Source of the DNA: Clostridia bacterium
GTDB lineage: Bacteria; Bacillota; Clostridia; Oscillospirales; Acutalibacteraceae
NCBI GenBank assembly: GCA_017407705.1
Contig: JAFQWA010000030.1
Span: forward strand, 1-64,000
Direction: 5' to 3'
Length of the DNA stretch: 64,000 nucleotides
The translations under genes were made by a program, and so were the position numbers. The notes beneath the pieces were generated by a model, which saw nothing but the letters and a program-made list of their open reading frames with translations, ran no database searches and had not been told where the DNA came from. Below are positions 35,899 to 43,092 of this stretch, piece after piece (positions within the stretch are counted from its first letter, which is position 1; the number at the start of each line of letters is the position of its first letter).

Positions 35899-36756
35899 AT
35901 GTTTAAATTATCTGATTATAAAACAGAATACACCTGCCAAAACGGTGACGTTATATTGAATAATATAGACTGCTTTGAGCTTGCCGACACCTTAGACTGC
36001 GGTCAGGCATTCCGCTTTAACGGAGAAGGTAACGTCTGGCAGGGCGTGGCGTTGGACCGACCTGTTGCTTTAGAAAAGTCGGGTAATGATATTATTCTGC
36101 ACGATATGGATGAGAAAGAGTTTTTGGATAAATTCTACCGCTATTTTACGTTGGATATAGATTATCCCGCTTTGATAAAGGAATTTTGCAAGGACGAAAC
36201 TTTAAAAAAAGCCACCGATTTTGCCAGAGGAATACGTATGCTAAGGCAGGATAAGTGGGAAACGGTCTGCTCCTTTATAATCTCTCAAAACAATAATATC
36301 CCCCGAATAAAGGGCATTATCGACAGACTGTGTCAGGGCTTTGGCAAGCCCTTAGGCGGCGGACTTTACTCTTTTCCCACTGCGCAGGACATAAGTTGCC
36401 TTACAGTTGAGGATTTAAGTCCACTTCGTGCAGGCTTTAGAGCCAAGTACATAATAGACGCTGCTAAAAAGATTGCCGACGGTACCGTTGACACTGCCCT
36501 TTTAGAAACCGCTTCCTTAGATGAGGCAAGAGCGTCACTTATGCAGATAAACGGTGTGGGACCTAAGGTAGCTGAGTGTGTATTGCTGTTTTCCTGCAGC
36601 AGATTTGATGCATTTCCCCTTGATGTGTGGATAAAGCGTGTTATGGCTATACTGTATCCAGACGGACTTCCCGATTGTGCTTTAGAATACAAGGGTATAG
36701 CACAGCAGTATTTGTTCCACTATGCAAGAATGAATAAGCTAAAAGGAGATGAGTAG
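35899..36756 (+). CDS. OGG1-type 8-oxoguanine DNA glycosylase/AP lyase
   Basis: 285 residues. An N-terminal beta domain typical of OGG1 (LDCGQAFRF), then HhH-GPD (NGVGPKVAECVLLFS, with F237DAFPLDVW). Catalytic Lys223 and Asp242 are in place, so a bifunctional glycosylase/lyase is expected. It removes 8-oxoG from DNA. DUF-type labels such as DNA-3-methyladenine glycosylase are often used for it. Confidence 0.92.
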   Translation: MFKLSDYKTEYTCQNGDVILNNIDCFELADTLDCGQAFRFNGEGNVWQGVALDRPVALEKSGNDIILHDMDEKEFLDKFYRYFTLDIDYPALIKEFCKDETLKKATDFARGIRMLRQDKWETVCSFIISQNNNIPRIKGIIDRLCQGFGKPLGGGLYSFPTAQDISCLTVEDLSPLRAGFRAKYIIDAAKKIADGTVDTALLETASLDEARASLMQINGVGPKVAECVLLFSCSRFDAFPLDVWIKRVMAILYPDGLPDCALEYKGIAQQYLFHYARMNKLKGDE

Positions 36757-36757
36757 C

Positions 36758-37057
36758 TTGAAAAATTTAATTCCGTTTATTTCCCGTGTAGGATTTTTGT
36801 TATCCATAACCATCGCCTTTATCACCAAAGATCTGGTTTTGTCAATAATCTGTGCAGTAATACTTTATGTAGTCTGCGTAACACTTGAGGCTGTGTTGCA
36901 GAAAACGGTGTTAAAGCAAAGCCCTGAGATAGTAAAAGTTTTTTCTATGATGAAACGAATGGATCTAAAGGGTAAGATCGAAAATATTTTGGCTTTGGTG
37001 ATCCCTCTTTTAATTCAGGTTTTGTCGGTTATTCTGGTTTGGTTGGTGCTCAGATAG
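36758..37057 (+). CDS. Small membrane protein
   Basis: About 99 residues from a TTG at 36758, nine nt after GGAG. An ATG at 36749 is in frame but directly abuts the GGAG. Three to four hydrophobic segments (FLLSITIAFITKD, LSIICAVILYVVCV, IPLLIQVLSVILVWLVLR) with a basic loop between. It overlaps the glycosylase gene's end (TAG at 36754-36756), so it is probably co-transcribed. Not recognised. Confidence 0.75.
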   Translation: MKNLIPFISRVGFLLSITIAFITKDLVLSIICAVILYVVCVTLEAVLQKTVLKQSPEIVKVFSMMKRMDLKGKIENILALVIPLLIQVLSVILVWLVLR

Positions 37058-37135
37058 TAGTTATTACCATAAAAAAGGTCAAATCTATGATAAAATTTTA
37101 ACATTTGCCCCCTTTTATTTTTTGTAAATATAGGG

Positions 37136-37141
37136 TATAAT
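37136..37141 (+). promoter_or_regulatory. Probable -10 of fba
   Basis: TATAAT 30 nt before the fba ATG. The -35 region (TTTTAT, 17 nt upstream) is weak, so this is a partial call. Confidence 0.45.
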
Positions 37142-37170
37142 GATAAAAACAAAATTTAGGAGTGTGTAAT

Positions 37171-38106
37171 ATGCCATTAGTAAACACAAAAGAAATGTTT
37201 AAAAAAGCTTATGAAGGCGGCTATGCTGTTGGTGCTTTCAATGTTAACAACATGGAAATCATCCAGGGTATCACCGAGGCTGCTAAAAAGCTGAATGCTC
37301 CCCTTATTTTGCAGGTTTCTTCAGGTGCCCGCAAATACGCAAATCACACCTATCTCGTAAAGCTGGTTGAGGCTGCTGTTGAAGAAACAGGTCTGCCCAT
37401 CGCTTTGCACCTTGACCACGGCGATACTTTCGAACTTTGCAAGTCTTGTATCGACGGCGGCTTCACCTCTGTTATGATCGACGGTTCACACCACGATTAT
37501 GAGGACAACGTTGCTCTTACCAAAAAGGTTGTTGACTATGCTCATCAGTTCGGCGTAACTGTTGAAGGTGAGTTGGGTCAGTTGGCAGGTATTGAGGACG
37601 ACGTTAACGTTTCTGCGGAAGATGCAAGCTTTACTAACCCCGATCAGGTTTATGATTTCGTAACACGTACAGGCGTTGACTCTCTTGCTATCGCAATCGG
37701 TACAAGCCACGGTGCTTACAAATTCAAACCCGGCCAGAAACCCCAGCTTCGTTTCGATATCCTCGAAGAAGTTCAGAAGAGACTTCCCGGATTCCCCATC
37801 GTTCTCCACGGTGCAAGCTCTGTTATCCCTGAGTTTGTTGAGATGGTTAACACTTACGGCGGTAAAATGCCTGATGCTATCGGTATCCCCGAGGATATGC
37901 TCCGCAAGGCTGCAAGTATGGCAGTTTGCAAGATCAATATCGACTCCGATCTGCGTCTTGCTATGACCGGTGCTATCAGAAAGCACTTCGCTCTTCACCC
38001 CGATCACTTTGATCCCCGTCAGTACCTGTCAGACGGCAGAACTGCTATTGAGGGTATGGTTGAGCACAAGATCACTGAAGTTCTCGGCTGCAACGGCAAA
38101 GCATAA
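37171..38106 (+). CDS. fba: Fructose-1,6-bisphosphate aldolase, class II
   Basis: 311 residues from the ATG at 37171 (MPLVNTKEMFKKAYEGGYAV) after TTAGGAGTG. It splits fructose 1,6-bisphosphate in glycolysis and gluconeogenesis. Zinc ligands are visible: His in ALHLDHGDTFE, Glu in VTVEGELGQL, His in TSHGAYK and His in VLHGASSV. It has its own promoter and terminator, the usual layout for a highly expressed glycolytic gene. Confidence 0.97.
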   Translation: MPLVNTKEMFKKAYEGGYAVGAFNVNNMEIIQGITEAAKKLNAPLILQVSSGARKYANHTYLVKLVEAAVEETGLPIALHLDHGDTFELCKSCIDGGFTSVMIDGSHHDYEDNVALTKKVVDYAHQFGVTVEGELGQLAGIEDDVNVSAEDASFTNPDQVYDFVTRTGVDSLAIAIGTSHGAYKFKPGQKPQLRFDILEEVQKRLPGFPIVLHGASSVIPEFVEMVNTYGGKMPDAIGIPEDMLRKAASMAVCKINIDSDLRLAMTGAIRKHFALHPDHFDPRQYLSDGRTAIEGMVEHKITEVLGCNGKA

Positions 38107-38121
38107 GTTAATATTAAAATT

Positions 38122-38154
38122 AAACCCTGCTGATTTTCAGCAGGGTTTTTTATT
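38122..38154. terminator. Terminator of fba (also facing the Cys-rich gene)
   Basis: AAACCCTGCTGA / TCAGCAGGGTTT stem followed by TTTTTATTTTAT on the plus strand. It lies between convergent genes. Confidence 0.9.
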
Positions 38155-38400
38155 TTATCGACAGCTTCTGGGAACTCTATACTCACGGTCGTCATCACAA
38201 TCGTTGTAACGCTCGTCGGCATCTCTGTCGTAAGCGTTGTTGCAGCCGCAGCCACACTGACGCTGCTGACGCTGCTGTCTGCAACCACATCTAGTCTGCT
38301 CACAGCCGCAGTTATCGGTATCTCTTACACTGCGGTCATTATCGCAGCAATCTAAAATACGTGCGTTGGAACATTGGCATACACAGTCTCTGTAATTCAT
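38155..38400 (-). CDS. Cys- and Arg-rich small protein
   Basis: 81 residues with 14 Cys, start MNYRDCVCQCSNARILDCCD, then CGCEQTRCGC and QCGCGCNN, and an acidic stretch. A strong GGAGGTGA site lies 7 nt before the ATG, and the coordinates end just before the fba terminator. No membrane segment. Such Cys-rich proteins are common in spore coats and exosporia and as metal-binding proteins. I did not recognise the family. Upstream, CATATAAT on the minus strand (38480s) could belong to a sporulation-sigma promoter, but this is weak. Confidence 0.7.
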   Translation of the reverse strand: MNYRDCVCQCSNARILDCCDNDRSVRDTDNCGCEQTRCGCRQQRQQRQCGCGCNNAYDRDADERYNDCDDDREYRVPRSCR

Positions 38401-38629
38401 AGGTTTTCACCTCCAGGCACAGGCAGGGTCATCTTGTGAAATTTGAGCGGCAAGTCACAAGAGCATAGGGCCTGTACAAGACATTATATGCCAAAATAAG
38501 AGATTTGGTTAAAAAGTAAGGGCGGCAATCCGCCGCCCCCTCTATAATATGTTTTTGCACATTTAAAAGGCCACCTTGCCTAAAGGGGGCTGGATTTTGC
38601 GAAGCAAAAGACTGTGGGATAGTGAATTC

Positions 38630-38682
38630 TAGGGAACGGATTTATCCGTTTTGCAATCGGAATGCATAAATGCATTCCCTAC
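38630..38682. repeat. Two REP-like hairpins
   Basis: TAGGGAACGGATTTATCCGTT (38630-38650; AACGGAT/ATCCGTT stem) and, inverted, the unit at 38659-38682 (GGAATGCAT/ATGCATTCC stem ending CCTAC). Each joins a GTAGGG-type end to a short palindrome. Confidence 0.6.
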
Positions 38683-38740
38683 ACCCCGCAACCTCGTAGA
38701 GCAGAGATTCCCCCTCTCTTTCAATGTCACAAATCCAATG

Positions 38741-38765
38741 GGGCGTCGTAAACGCCGCTCCCTAC
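38741..38765. repeat. REP-like hairpin
   Basis: GGCGT / ACGCC stem next to GCTCCCTAC, i.e. GTAGGGAGC on the minus strand. Same design as the units at 38630-38682. Confidence 0.55.
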
Positions 38766-38784
38766 GATTAAATTTGTACAAATC

Positions 38785-38803
38785 TTTTTTCCGCTCACGC
38801 CGC
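38785..38803. repeat. Partial copy of the CTCACGCCGC repeat
   Basis: TTTTTTCCGCTCACGCCGC matches the beginning of the copies at 25956 and 61426, then diverges. Confidence 0.5.
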
Positions 38804-38828
38804 GGGTTGGGGCTTTGCGATGAAAAAT

Positions 38829-38944
38829 GGCTCCCTCTGACGAGGGAGCTGTTGAGCGTTAGCGAAACTGAGGGAGAGACGCCGCTCCGCACTACCCCTC
38901 AGTCAAAACCTTCGGTTTTGCCAGCTCCCCTGACAAGGGTAGCC
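38829..38944. repeat. MITE-like inverted-repeat element
   Basis: Left arm GGCTCCCTCTGACGAGGGAG..., right arm ending TGACAAGGGTAGCC; the arms are complementary over about 48 nt with gaps, including CTGAGGG/CCCTCAG. Central unpaired part about 18 nt. No ORF. Its form matches the element at 5511-5619. Confidence 0.65.
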
Positions 38945-38997
38945 AAAAAATGTGCGGTGACAACCGCAATGTGTCCCTCCACCGCAACACCATTACT

Positions 38998-39021
38998 GTA
39001 GGGGACGGCGCCCCGACGTCC
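38998..39021. repeat. REP-like hairpin
   Basis: GTAGGGGACG followed by a GGACG/CGTCC stem. Same GTAGGG-plus-palindrome form as the others. Confidence 0.5.
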
Positions 39022-39040
39022 TGCCCGTCATGTTATCTCG

Positions 39041-39187
39041 TTAAAACACCAACCCCACAAACCGACTTATATACCCTGCGCCGAAATATCCAGCAATAAC
39101 CAGCATACAGCACAAGAGCGTGATGAAAAAGGTTTTCCAGAACACTCTTGTGTTTTTTCTTTTGGAGTAGTTTTTTATTTTATCCAT
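39041..39187 (-). CDS. Small membrane protein, 48 residues
   Basis: From the ATG at 39185-39187 (MDKIKNYSKRKNTRVFWKTF), 6 nt after AGGTGAA; the frame is open 20 codons upstream but lacks a ribosome site. A basic N-terminus and one membrane helix (FITLLCCMLVIAGYFGAGY) are seen. Function unknown. Confidence 0.6.
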   Translation of the reverse strand: MDKIKNYSKRKNTRVFWKTFFITLLCCMLVIAGYFGAGYISRFVGLVF

Positions 39188-39311
39188 ATTTTCACCTGAT
39201 TTGTTTTTAATATTTCTTACTTTATTATTAACGACTTGTATATTCAAAATTCACCGTCCACTGCCCTTCTCACACTAAAAAATTTACTTAATATTATAGA
39301 GAAGGGAGGCG

Positions 39312-39875
39312 ATGAAGGTGACTGCCGAAATAATAAACAACACCAAAATGAAGGTGACCTTATTAAAATCAGACTTGTGCCGATTTAATATAACCTTTCA
39401 GGAGCTGATGCAAAGTGAGGCACAGGCAAAGTACGTTTTGCAGCAAATTCTGTATGAGACCAAATGGAGCGGCGATTTTTTAGCCGACTCACCACCCCTT
39501 TTGATCGAAATGCTTATGTATAAGGAGCTTTGCGTTATCTATTTTATAAAGGTAAAACGCCGCCCTTTAAAAATAAAAGGTGCCGCTTACACTGTGCTTA
39601 AATTTGAGAGTGCTGAGGATATGCTGTGCTGCTTTGATAAATTATACAATCATCCTTGTATGAATATAAAATCATCACTTTATGCATACGGCGGTAAATA
39701 TTATTTGTCAGTTGCATTAAAATACGGGCATAACAAAAAAGTTTTGGGAATACTCAGTGAATTCGCCACCGACAAATGCCGTCAAAATCCGCATTTTTAC
39801 GCAGAACACGGGGTTTTGATATTCAAAAACCAACTTTTAAACGCTATGGGAGAGCTGTTTTTTAAGGGGAAATAA
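39312..39875 (+). CDS. mecA: MecA-like adaptor protein
   Basis: 187 residues. N-terminal part (KVTLLKSDLCRFNITFQELM) and C-terminal part (VLKFESAEDMLCCFDKLYNH; SSLYAYGGKYYLSVALKYG; EHGVLIFKNQLLNAM) match the two-domain layout of MecA. MecA delivers substrates to the ClpCP protease in Firmicutes. It is shorter than B. subtilis MecA (218 residues). The ribosome site is AGAAGGGAGGCG. It stands alone just before the phage head module. Confidence 0.75.
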   Translation: MKVTAEIINNTKMKVTLLKSDLCRFNITFQELMQSEAQAKYVLQQILYETKWSGDFLADSPPLLIEMLMYKELCVIYFIKVKRRPLKIKGAAYTVLKFESAEDMLCCFDKLYNHPCMNIKSSLYAYGGKYYLSVALKYGHNKKVLGILSEFATDKCRQNPHFYAEHGVLIFKNQLLNAMGELFFKGK

Positions 39876-40191
39876 TATTACTATCTGTATAGTTAACAGG
39901 TTTACATAATATATGTGGAAAACTCGGTGGATAATGTGAAAATAATGGGTGAATAATTGCACAAGCCCTTTTAAAATGCGGTTTTTTTCTTTAACACCCA
40001 GTTACAAAATAAAGTTTTATGTTGACTTACTAACTGTTATTGATAAGTTGAAAGTTATTCTCAAAACCTGAAAAAATATGCATATTTTTATTACAATACG
40101 GTAATTTTTTAAAAAGTTGCTCTTTTTAGGGCAACTTTTTTGTTTTTTTACTGTATTAGTGAATTTCGCTTGAATCAGAGGTGAGTGGATT
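39876..40191. other. Intergenic stretch before the head module, with DnaA-box-like repeats
   Basis: 316 nt. Four related 9-mers, TGTGGAAAA (39914), GGTGGATAA (39926), TGTGAAAAT (39935) and GGTGAATAA (39948), face the same way and are one to three changes from the DnaA box TGTGGATAA. Further on are TTGACT (40022) without a clear -10, and a terminator at 40111-40149. No attachment-site repeat was found by eye. Confidence 0.5.
40111..40149 (+). terminator. Terminator ahead of the head module
   Basis: AAAAAGTTGC (40111-40120) pairs with GCAACTTTTT (40131-40140), followed by TGTTTTTTT. It insulates the terS gene from mecA transcription or acts as an attenuator in a terS leader. Confidence 0.85.
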
Positions 40192-40674
40192 TTGTCAAAG
40201 TTAAATGCAAAAGAGAGGTTATTTTGCGGATATTACGTCATAACCGGCAACTCAAAGGATGCCGCCGCTAAGGCAGGCTACAAGCATCCCGAGGCCGACG
40301 GTCTAAAGCTGCTTTGCCGTGACATTATTATAAATGAGATAAATCAGCTTAAAGTTATGCAGTCTCAGATAGACGATAAAATCGTTACGGGATATGAGCG
40401 TTTGGCTTTCGGGTCGGTGGCAGATGCTATCAGGTTGATGTTTTTATCCGATGAGATGGACCTTGATAAGCTGGATGCTATGGACTTATTTAATATTGCT
40501 GAAATAAAGCGTCCTAAAAGCGGCGGTATTGAGATAAAGTTTTTCGACCGTCAAAAGGCGTTGGATAAGCTGTGTGAGCAGGGCAAAATTTCCGATAGCA
40601 GAGGACAGCCCTTTTACGATGCTATTAAAATAGGTGCCAAAAATCTGAAAACAAACGCAGATGATGCAGAGTGA
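40192..40674 (+). CDS. terS: Phage terminase small subunit
   Basis: 160 residues from a TTG start behind AGAGGTGAGTGG. An N-terminal helix-turn-helix like those of PBSX/SPP1-type small terminases: LNAKERLFCGYYVITGNSKD and AAAKAGYKHPEADGLKLLCR. It recognises DNA for packaging. First gene of an eight-gene, same-strand run; its stop overlaps the terL start (TGATG). Confidence 0.85.
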   Translation: MSKLNAKERLFCGYYVITGNSKDAAAKAGYKHPEADGLKLLCRDIIINEINQLKVMQSQIDDKIVTGYERLAFGSVADAIRLMFLSDEMDLDKLDAMDLFNIAEIKRPKSGGIEIKFFDRQKALDKLCEQGKISDSRGQPFYDAIKIGAKNLKTNADDAE

Positions 40675-41924
40675 TGAACTTCAAACCTTTTTCAGAAAAA
40701 CAGCTTAAGGTAATGTGCTGGTGGCACAGTGACAGCCCCTATGCCCATAAAGATGCCATCATCTGCGACGGGGCTGTCCGCTCGGGAAAGACCTTGTGTA
40801 TGTCTATTTCCTTTGTGCTTTGGGCATTTTACCGCTTTTGCGACACAAACTTCGCTCTTTGCGGAAAAACCGTTACTTCATTAAAGCGAAATATGGTGAC
40901 TCCCTTAATTCCCGTGTTAAAAGAGCTGGGCTTTAAATGTACGTTAAAGCAAAGCGCTAATCTTTTAGTGCTGAAAAAGGGAGATCGCACCAACAGATTT
41001 TATCTTTTCGGCGGCAAGGATGAGTCCTCAGCGGCACTGATACAGGGTATCACCCTGGGCGGAGTCCTGCTGGATGAGGTGGCGCTTATGCCACGTTCCT
41101 TTGTGGAGCAGGCGTTGGCAAGGTGCTCGGTTGAGGGCTCCAAATTCTGGTTTAATTGCAACCCCGACTTCCCCGGGCACTGGTTTTACACAGAATGGAT
41201 CAAAGCCGCTAATAAGAAAAACTGTCTTTATCTGCATTTCACCATGAAGGACAACCCTTCTCTATCTCCCGAAATCATAAAACGCTATTCCTCACTGTAT
41301 TCCGGTACCTTTTATCAGAGGTTTGTGGAAGGAAAATGGGTAGCCGCTCAGGGACTTGTTTACCCTATGTTTGATAAAAGCTGTATAGTCAAACCGCAAA
41401 ACACCCCTGCAGACAGCTACTTTATTTCCTGCGACTACGGTACGGTAAATCCCTCATCCTTCGGACTTTGGGGCGTTTTTGGCAATGTGTATATCCGACT
41501 TAATGAGTATTACTACGACTCTAAAAAGGAAGGTATTTCCCGTACTGATGAGGAGCATTACAGTGAGTTGTGCCGTCTTGCAGGTCAAAAGGTCATCGAC
41601 GCAGTGGTATGTGACCCGTCGGCGGCTTCGTTTATTACTGTAATACGGCAGCACGGCAGGTTTAAGGTTATTCCCGCTAAAAATGACGTGGTCAACGGCA
41701 TCAGACGTGTTCAGGATATGCTTAAGTCAGGTAGGCTGAAAATTTGCGACTGCTGCACCGATTCGATTCGTGAGTTTTCCCTTTACCGATGGGCAAACAA
41801 CCAAAACGGTGATGCCGTTAGAAAAGAAAATGACCACGCAATGGATGATATACGTTATATGGTTTCCACTGTGGCAGAAGGTTTGGGCGGCGGCTTTTAC
41901 GCTATCGCCGCCACACGCAGATAA
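40674..41924 (+). CDS. terL: Phage terminase large subunit (PBSX family)
   Basis: 416 residues from the ATG at 40674 (a GTG one codon before is also possible). Walker A GAVRSGKT is at about 33-40 and Walker B VLLDEVALM at about 131-139. The C-terminal nuclease has Asp residues in FISCDYGT and VVCDPSAA and a final acidic AMDDIRY. All motor and nuclease residues expected for an active packaging ATPase are present; no stop or frameshift. Confidence 0.93.
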   Translation: MNFKPFSEKQLKVMCWWHSDSPYAHKDAIICDGAVRSGKTLCMSISFVLWAFYRFCDTNFALCGKTVTSLKRNMVTPLIPVLKELGFKCTLKQSANLLVLKKGDRTNRFYLFGGKDESSAALIQGITLGGVLLDEVALMPRSFVEQALARCSVEGSKFWFNCNPDFPGHWFYTEWIKAANKKNCLYLHFTMKDNPSLSPEIIKRYSSLYSGTFYQRFVEGKWVAAQGLVYPMFDKSCIVKPQNTPADSYFISCDYGTVNPSSFGLWGVFGNVYIRLNEYYYDSKKEGISRTDEEHYSELCRLAGQKVIDAVVCDPSAASFITVIRQHGRFKVIPAKNDVVNGIRRVQDMLKSGRLKICDCCTDSIREFSLYRWANNQNGDAVRKENDHAMDDIRYMVSTVAEGLGGGFYAIAATRR

Positions 41925-41943
41925 AATTTGAAAGGAGAACAAT

Positions 41944-43092
41944 ATGGGATTGTTTAAATCAAAAAAGCCGCAAAACTCCGTTTATGTGCAAACAAGAGCA
42001 AAGACTGCTCATCCCTTCTATCCCTTGCAGGGATACGCTCCCTTACGCACACCGGAGCTGTCGGTTTACTCAGCACTCAGAGAGGCTATCCCTATCTTGG
42101 ATGCGGCTGTTTGCAAGCTTATTCGTCTTTTAGGCGACTTTCAGGTGGTTTGCAAGGATAAGTCTATGCAGGAACAACTGAACGAGTTTGTGAAGGGCGT
42201 GTCGGTAGGTCCCGGCAGAAACGGTATAAGAATGTTTTTGGAAACATATTTTGACCAGCTTCTGGTCAACGGTACCGCTGTGGGTGAGATAGTACTCAGT
42301 GCGTCGGGCAAAAACATCGCCGCTTTATACAACGCACCGCTGGACCATTTGAAAATAAAAGAGGGTAAATCACCTCTTGAATGTGTGGTGTGCGTTGAAA
42401 ACGGCAATGAATGTAAGCCGGTGAAAAATCAGGGGTTGGTGTTGCTCAGCTCCTTAAACCCCGACCCCGGTAAGATATGCGGAAACAGCTTATTTAAAAG
42501 TATGCCCTTTATCAGCGAGATCTTACTGAAGATATATCAGACCATCGGGGTGAACTACGAGCGTATGGGTAATTTGCGTTTTGCAGTTACCTACAAGCCC
42601 TCGGAAAACTCCCTTGACCGTGCTAATGCCAAAGAACGTGCTCAGCTTATTGCTCAGCAGTGGTCAGAGGCTATGCAGTCAAGTGAGCCGAAAGATTTTA
42701 TCTCGGTAGGCGATGTGTCTATCAAGGTTATCGGCGCCGATAATCAGATGCCGGATACTTTAGTGCCGGTGCGTCAGATGTTAGAGCAGCTTATTGCAAA
42801 AACGGGAATTCCACCCTTTATGCTGGGACTTTCTTGGTCCTCCACCGAGCGTATGTCCTCACAGCAGGCGGATATTCTCACCAGTGAAATTGACGCATAC
42901 CGCCGTACCTTAGAGCCGGTTATCTTAAAAATATGCAATATGTGGCTCAGACTCAACGGCTGCTACAACAGTGCATCTGTTATGTGGAGCAACATAAATC
43001 TGCAGGACGAGGTTGAACTGGCAAAGGCTCGTCTGTACAACGCTCAGGCTATGCAGCTTGAGAAAAAGCTCGAAAACGGAGGAACTATATGA
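41944..43092 (+). CDS. Phage portal protein
   Basis: 382 residues, good AAAGGAGAAC site. Portal-family features: an N-terminal arm (YSALREAIPILDAAVCKLIR), then a stem/crown region with TGIPPFMLGLSWSSTERMSS, the usual G-x-P-P-x-x-L motif. A dodecamer expected at one capsid vertex, where TerL docks. It overlaps the protease by 4 nt (ATGA). Confidence 0.9.
   Translation: MGLFKSKKPQNSVYVQTRAKTAHPFYPLQGYAPLRTPELSVYSALREAIPILDAAVCKLIRLLGDFQVVCKDKSMQEQLNEFVKGVSVGPGRNGIRMFLETYFDQLLVNGTAVGEIVLSASGKNIAALYNAPLDHLKIKEGKSPLECVVCVENGNECKPVKNQGLVLLSSLNPDPGKICGNSLFKSMPFISEILLKIYQTIGVNYERMGNLRFAVTYKPSENSLDRANAKERAQLIAQQWSEAMQSSEPKDFISVGDVSIKVIGADNQMPDTLVPVRQMLEQLIAKTGIPPFMLGLSWSSTERMSSQQADILTSEIDAYRRTLEPVILKICNMWLRLNGCYNSASVMWSNINLQDEVELAKARLYNAQAMQLEKKLENGGTI

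Larger units (their letters stand above)
38401..39040. other. Repeat-rich non-coding stretch
   Basis: About 640 nt with no credible gene. It holds a GGGCGG/CCGCCC hairpin (38519-38541), four GTAGGG-hairpin REP-like units, a partial CTCACGCCGC repeat (38785-38803), and a MITE-like element (38829-38944). It looks like a nested landing place for dispersed repeats next to the Cys-rich gene. Confidence 0.65.

Noticed and set aside
38480..38490. Sporulation-sigma promoter for the Cys-rich gene
   Set aside because: CATATAAT fits a -10 element, but no matching -35 was found at the right distance.
38629..39001. ORFs of 87 and 116 codons on either strand in the repeat stretch
   Set aside because: They run through palindromic repeats, lack ribosome sites and have no domain-like composition.
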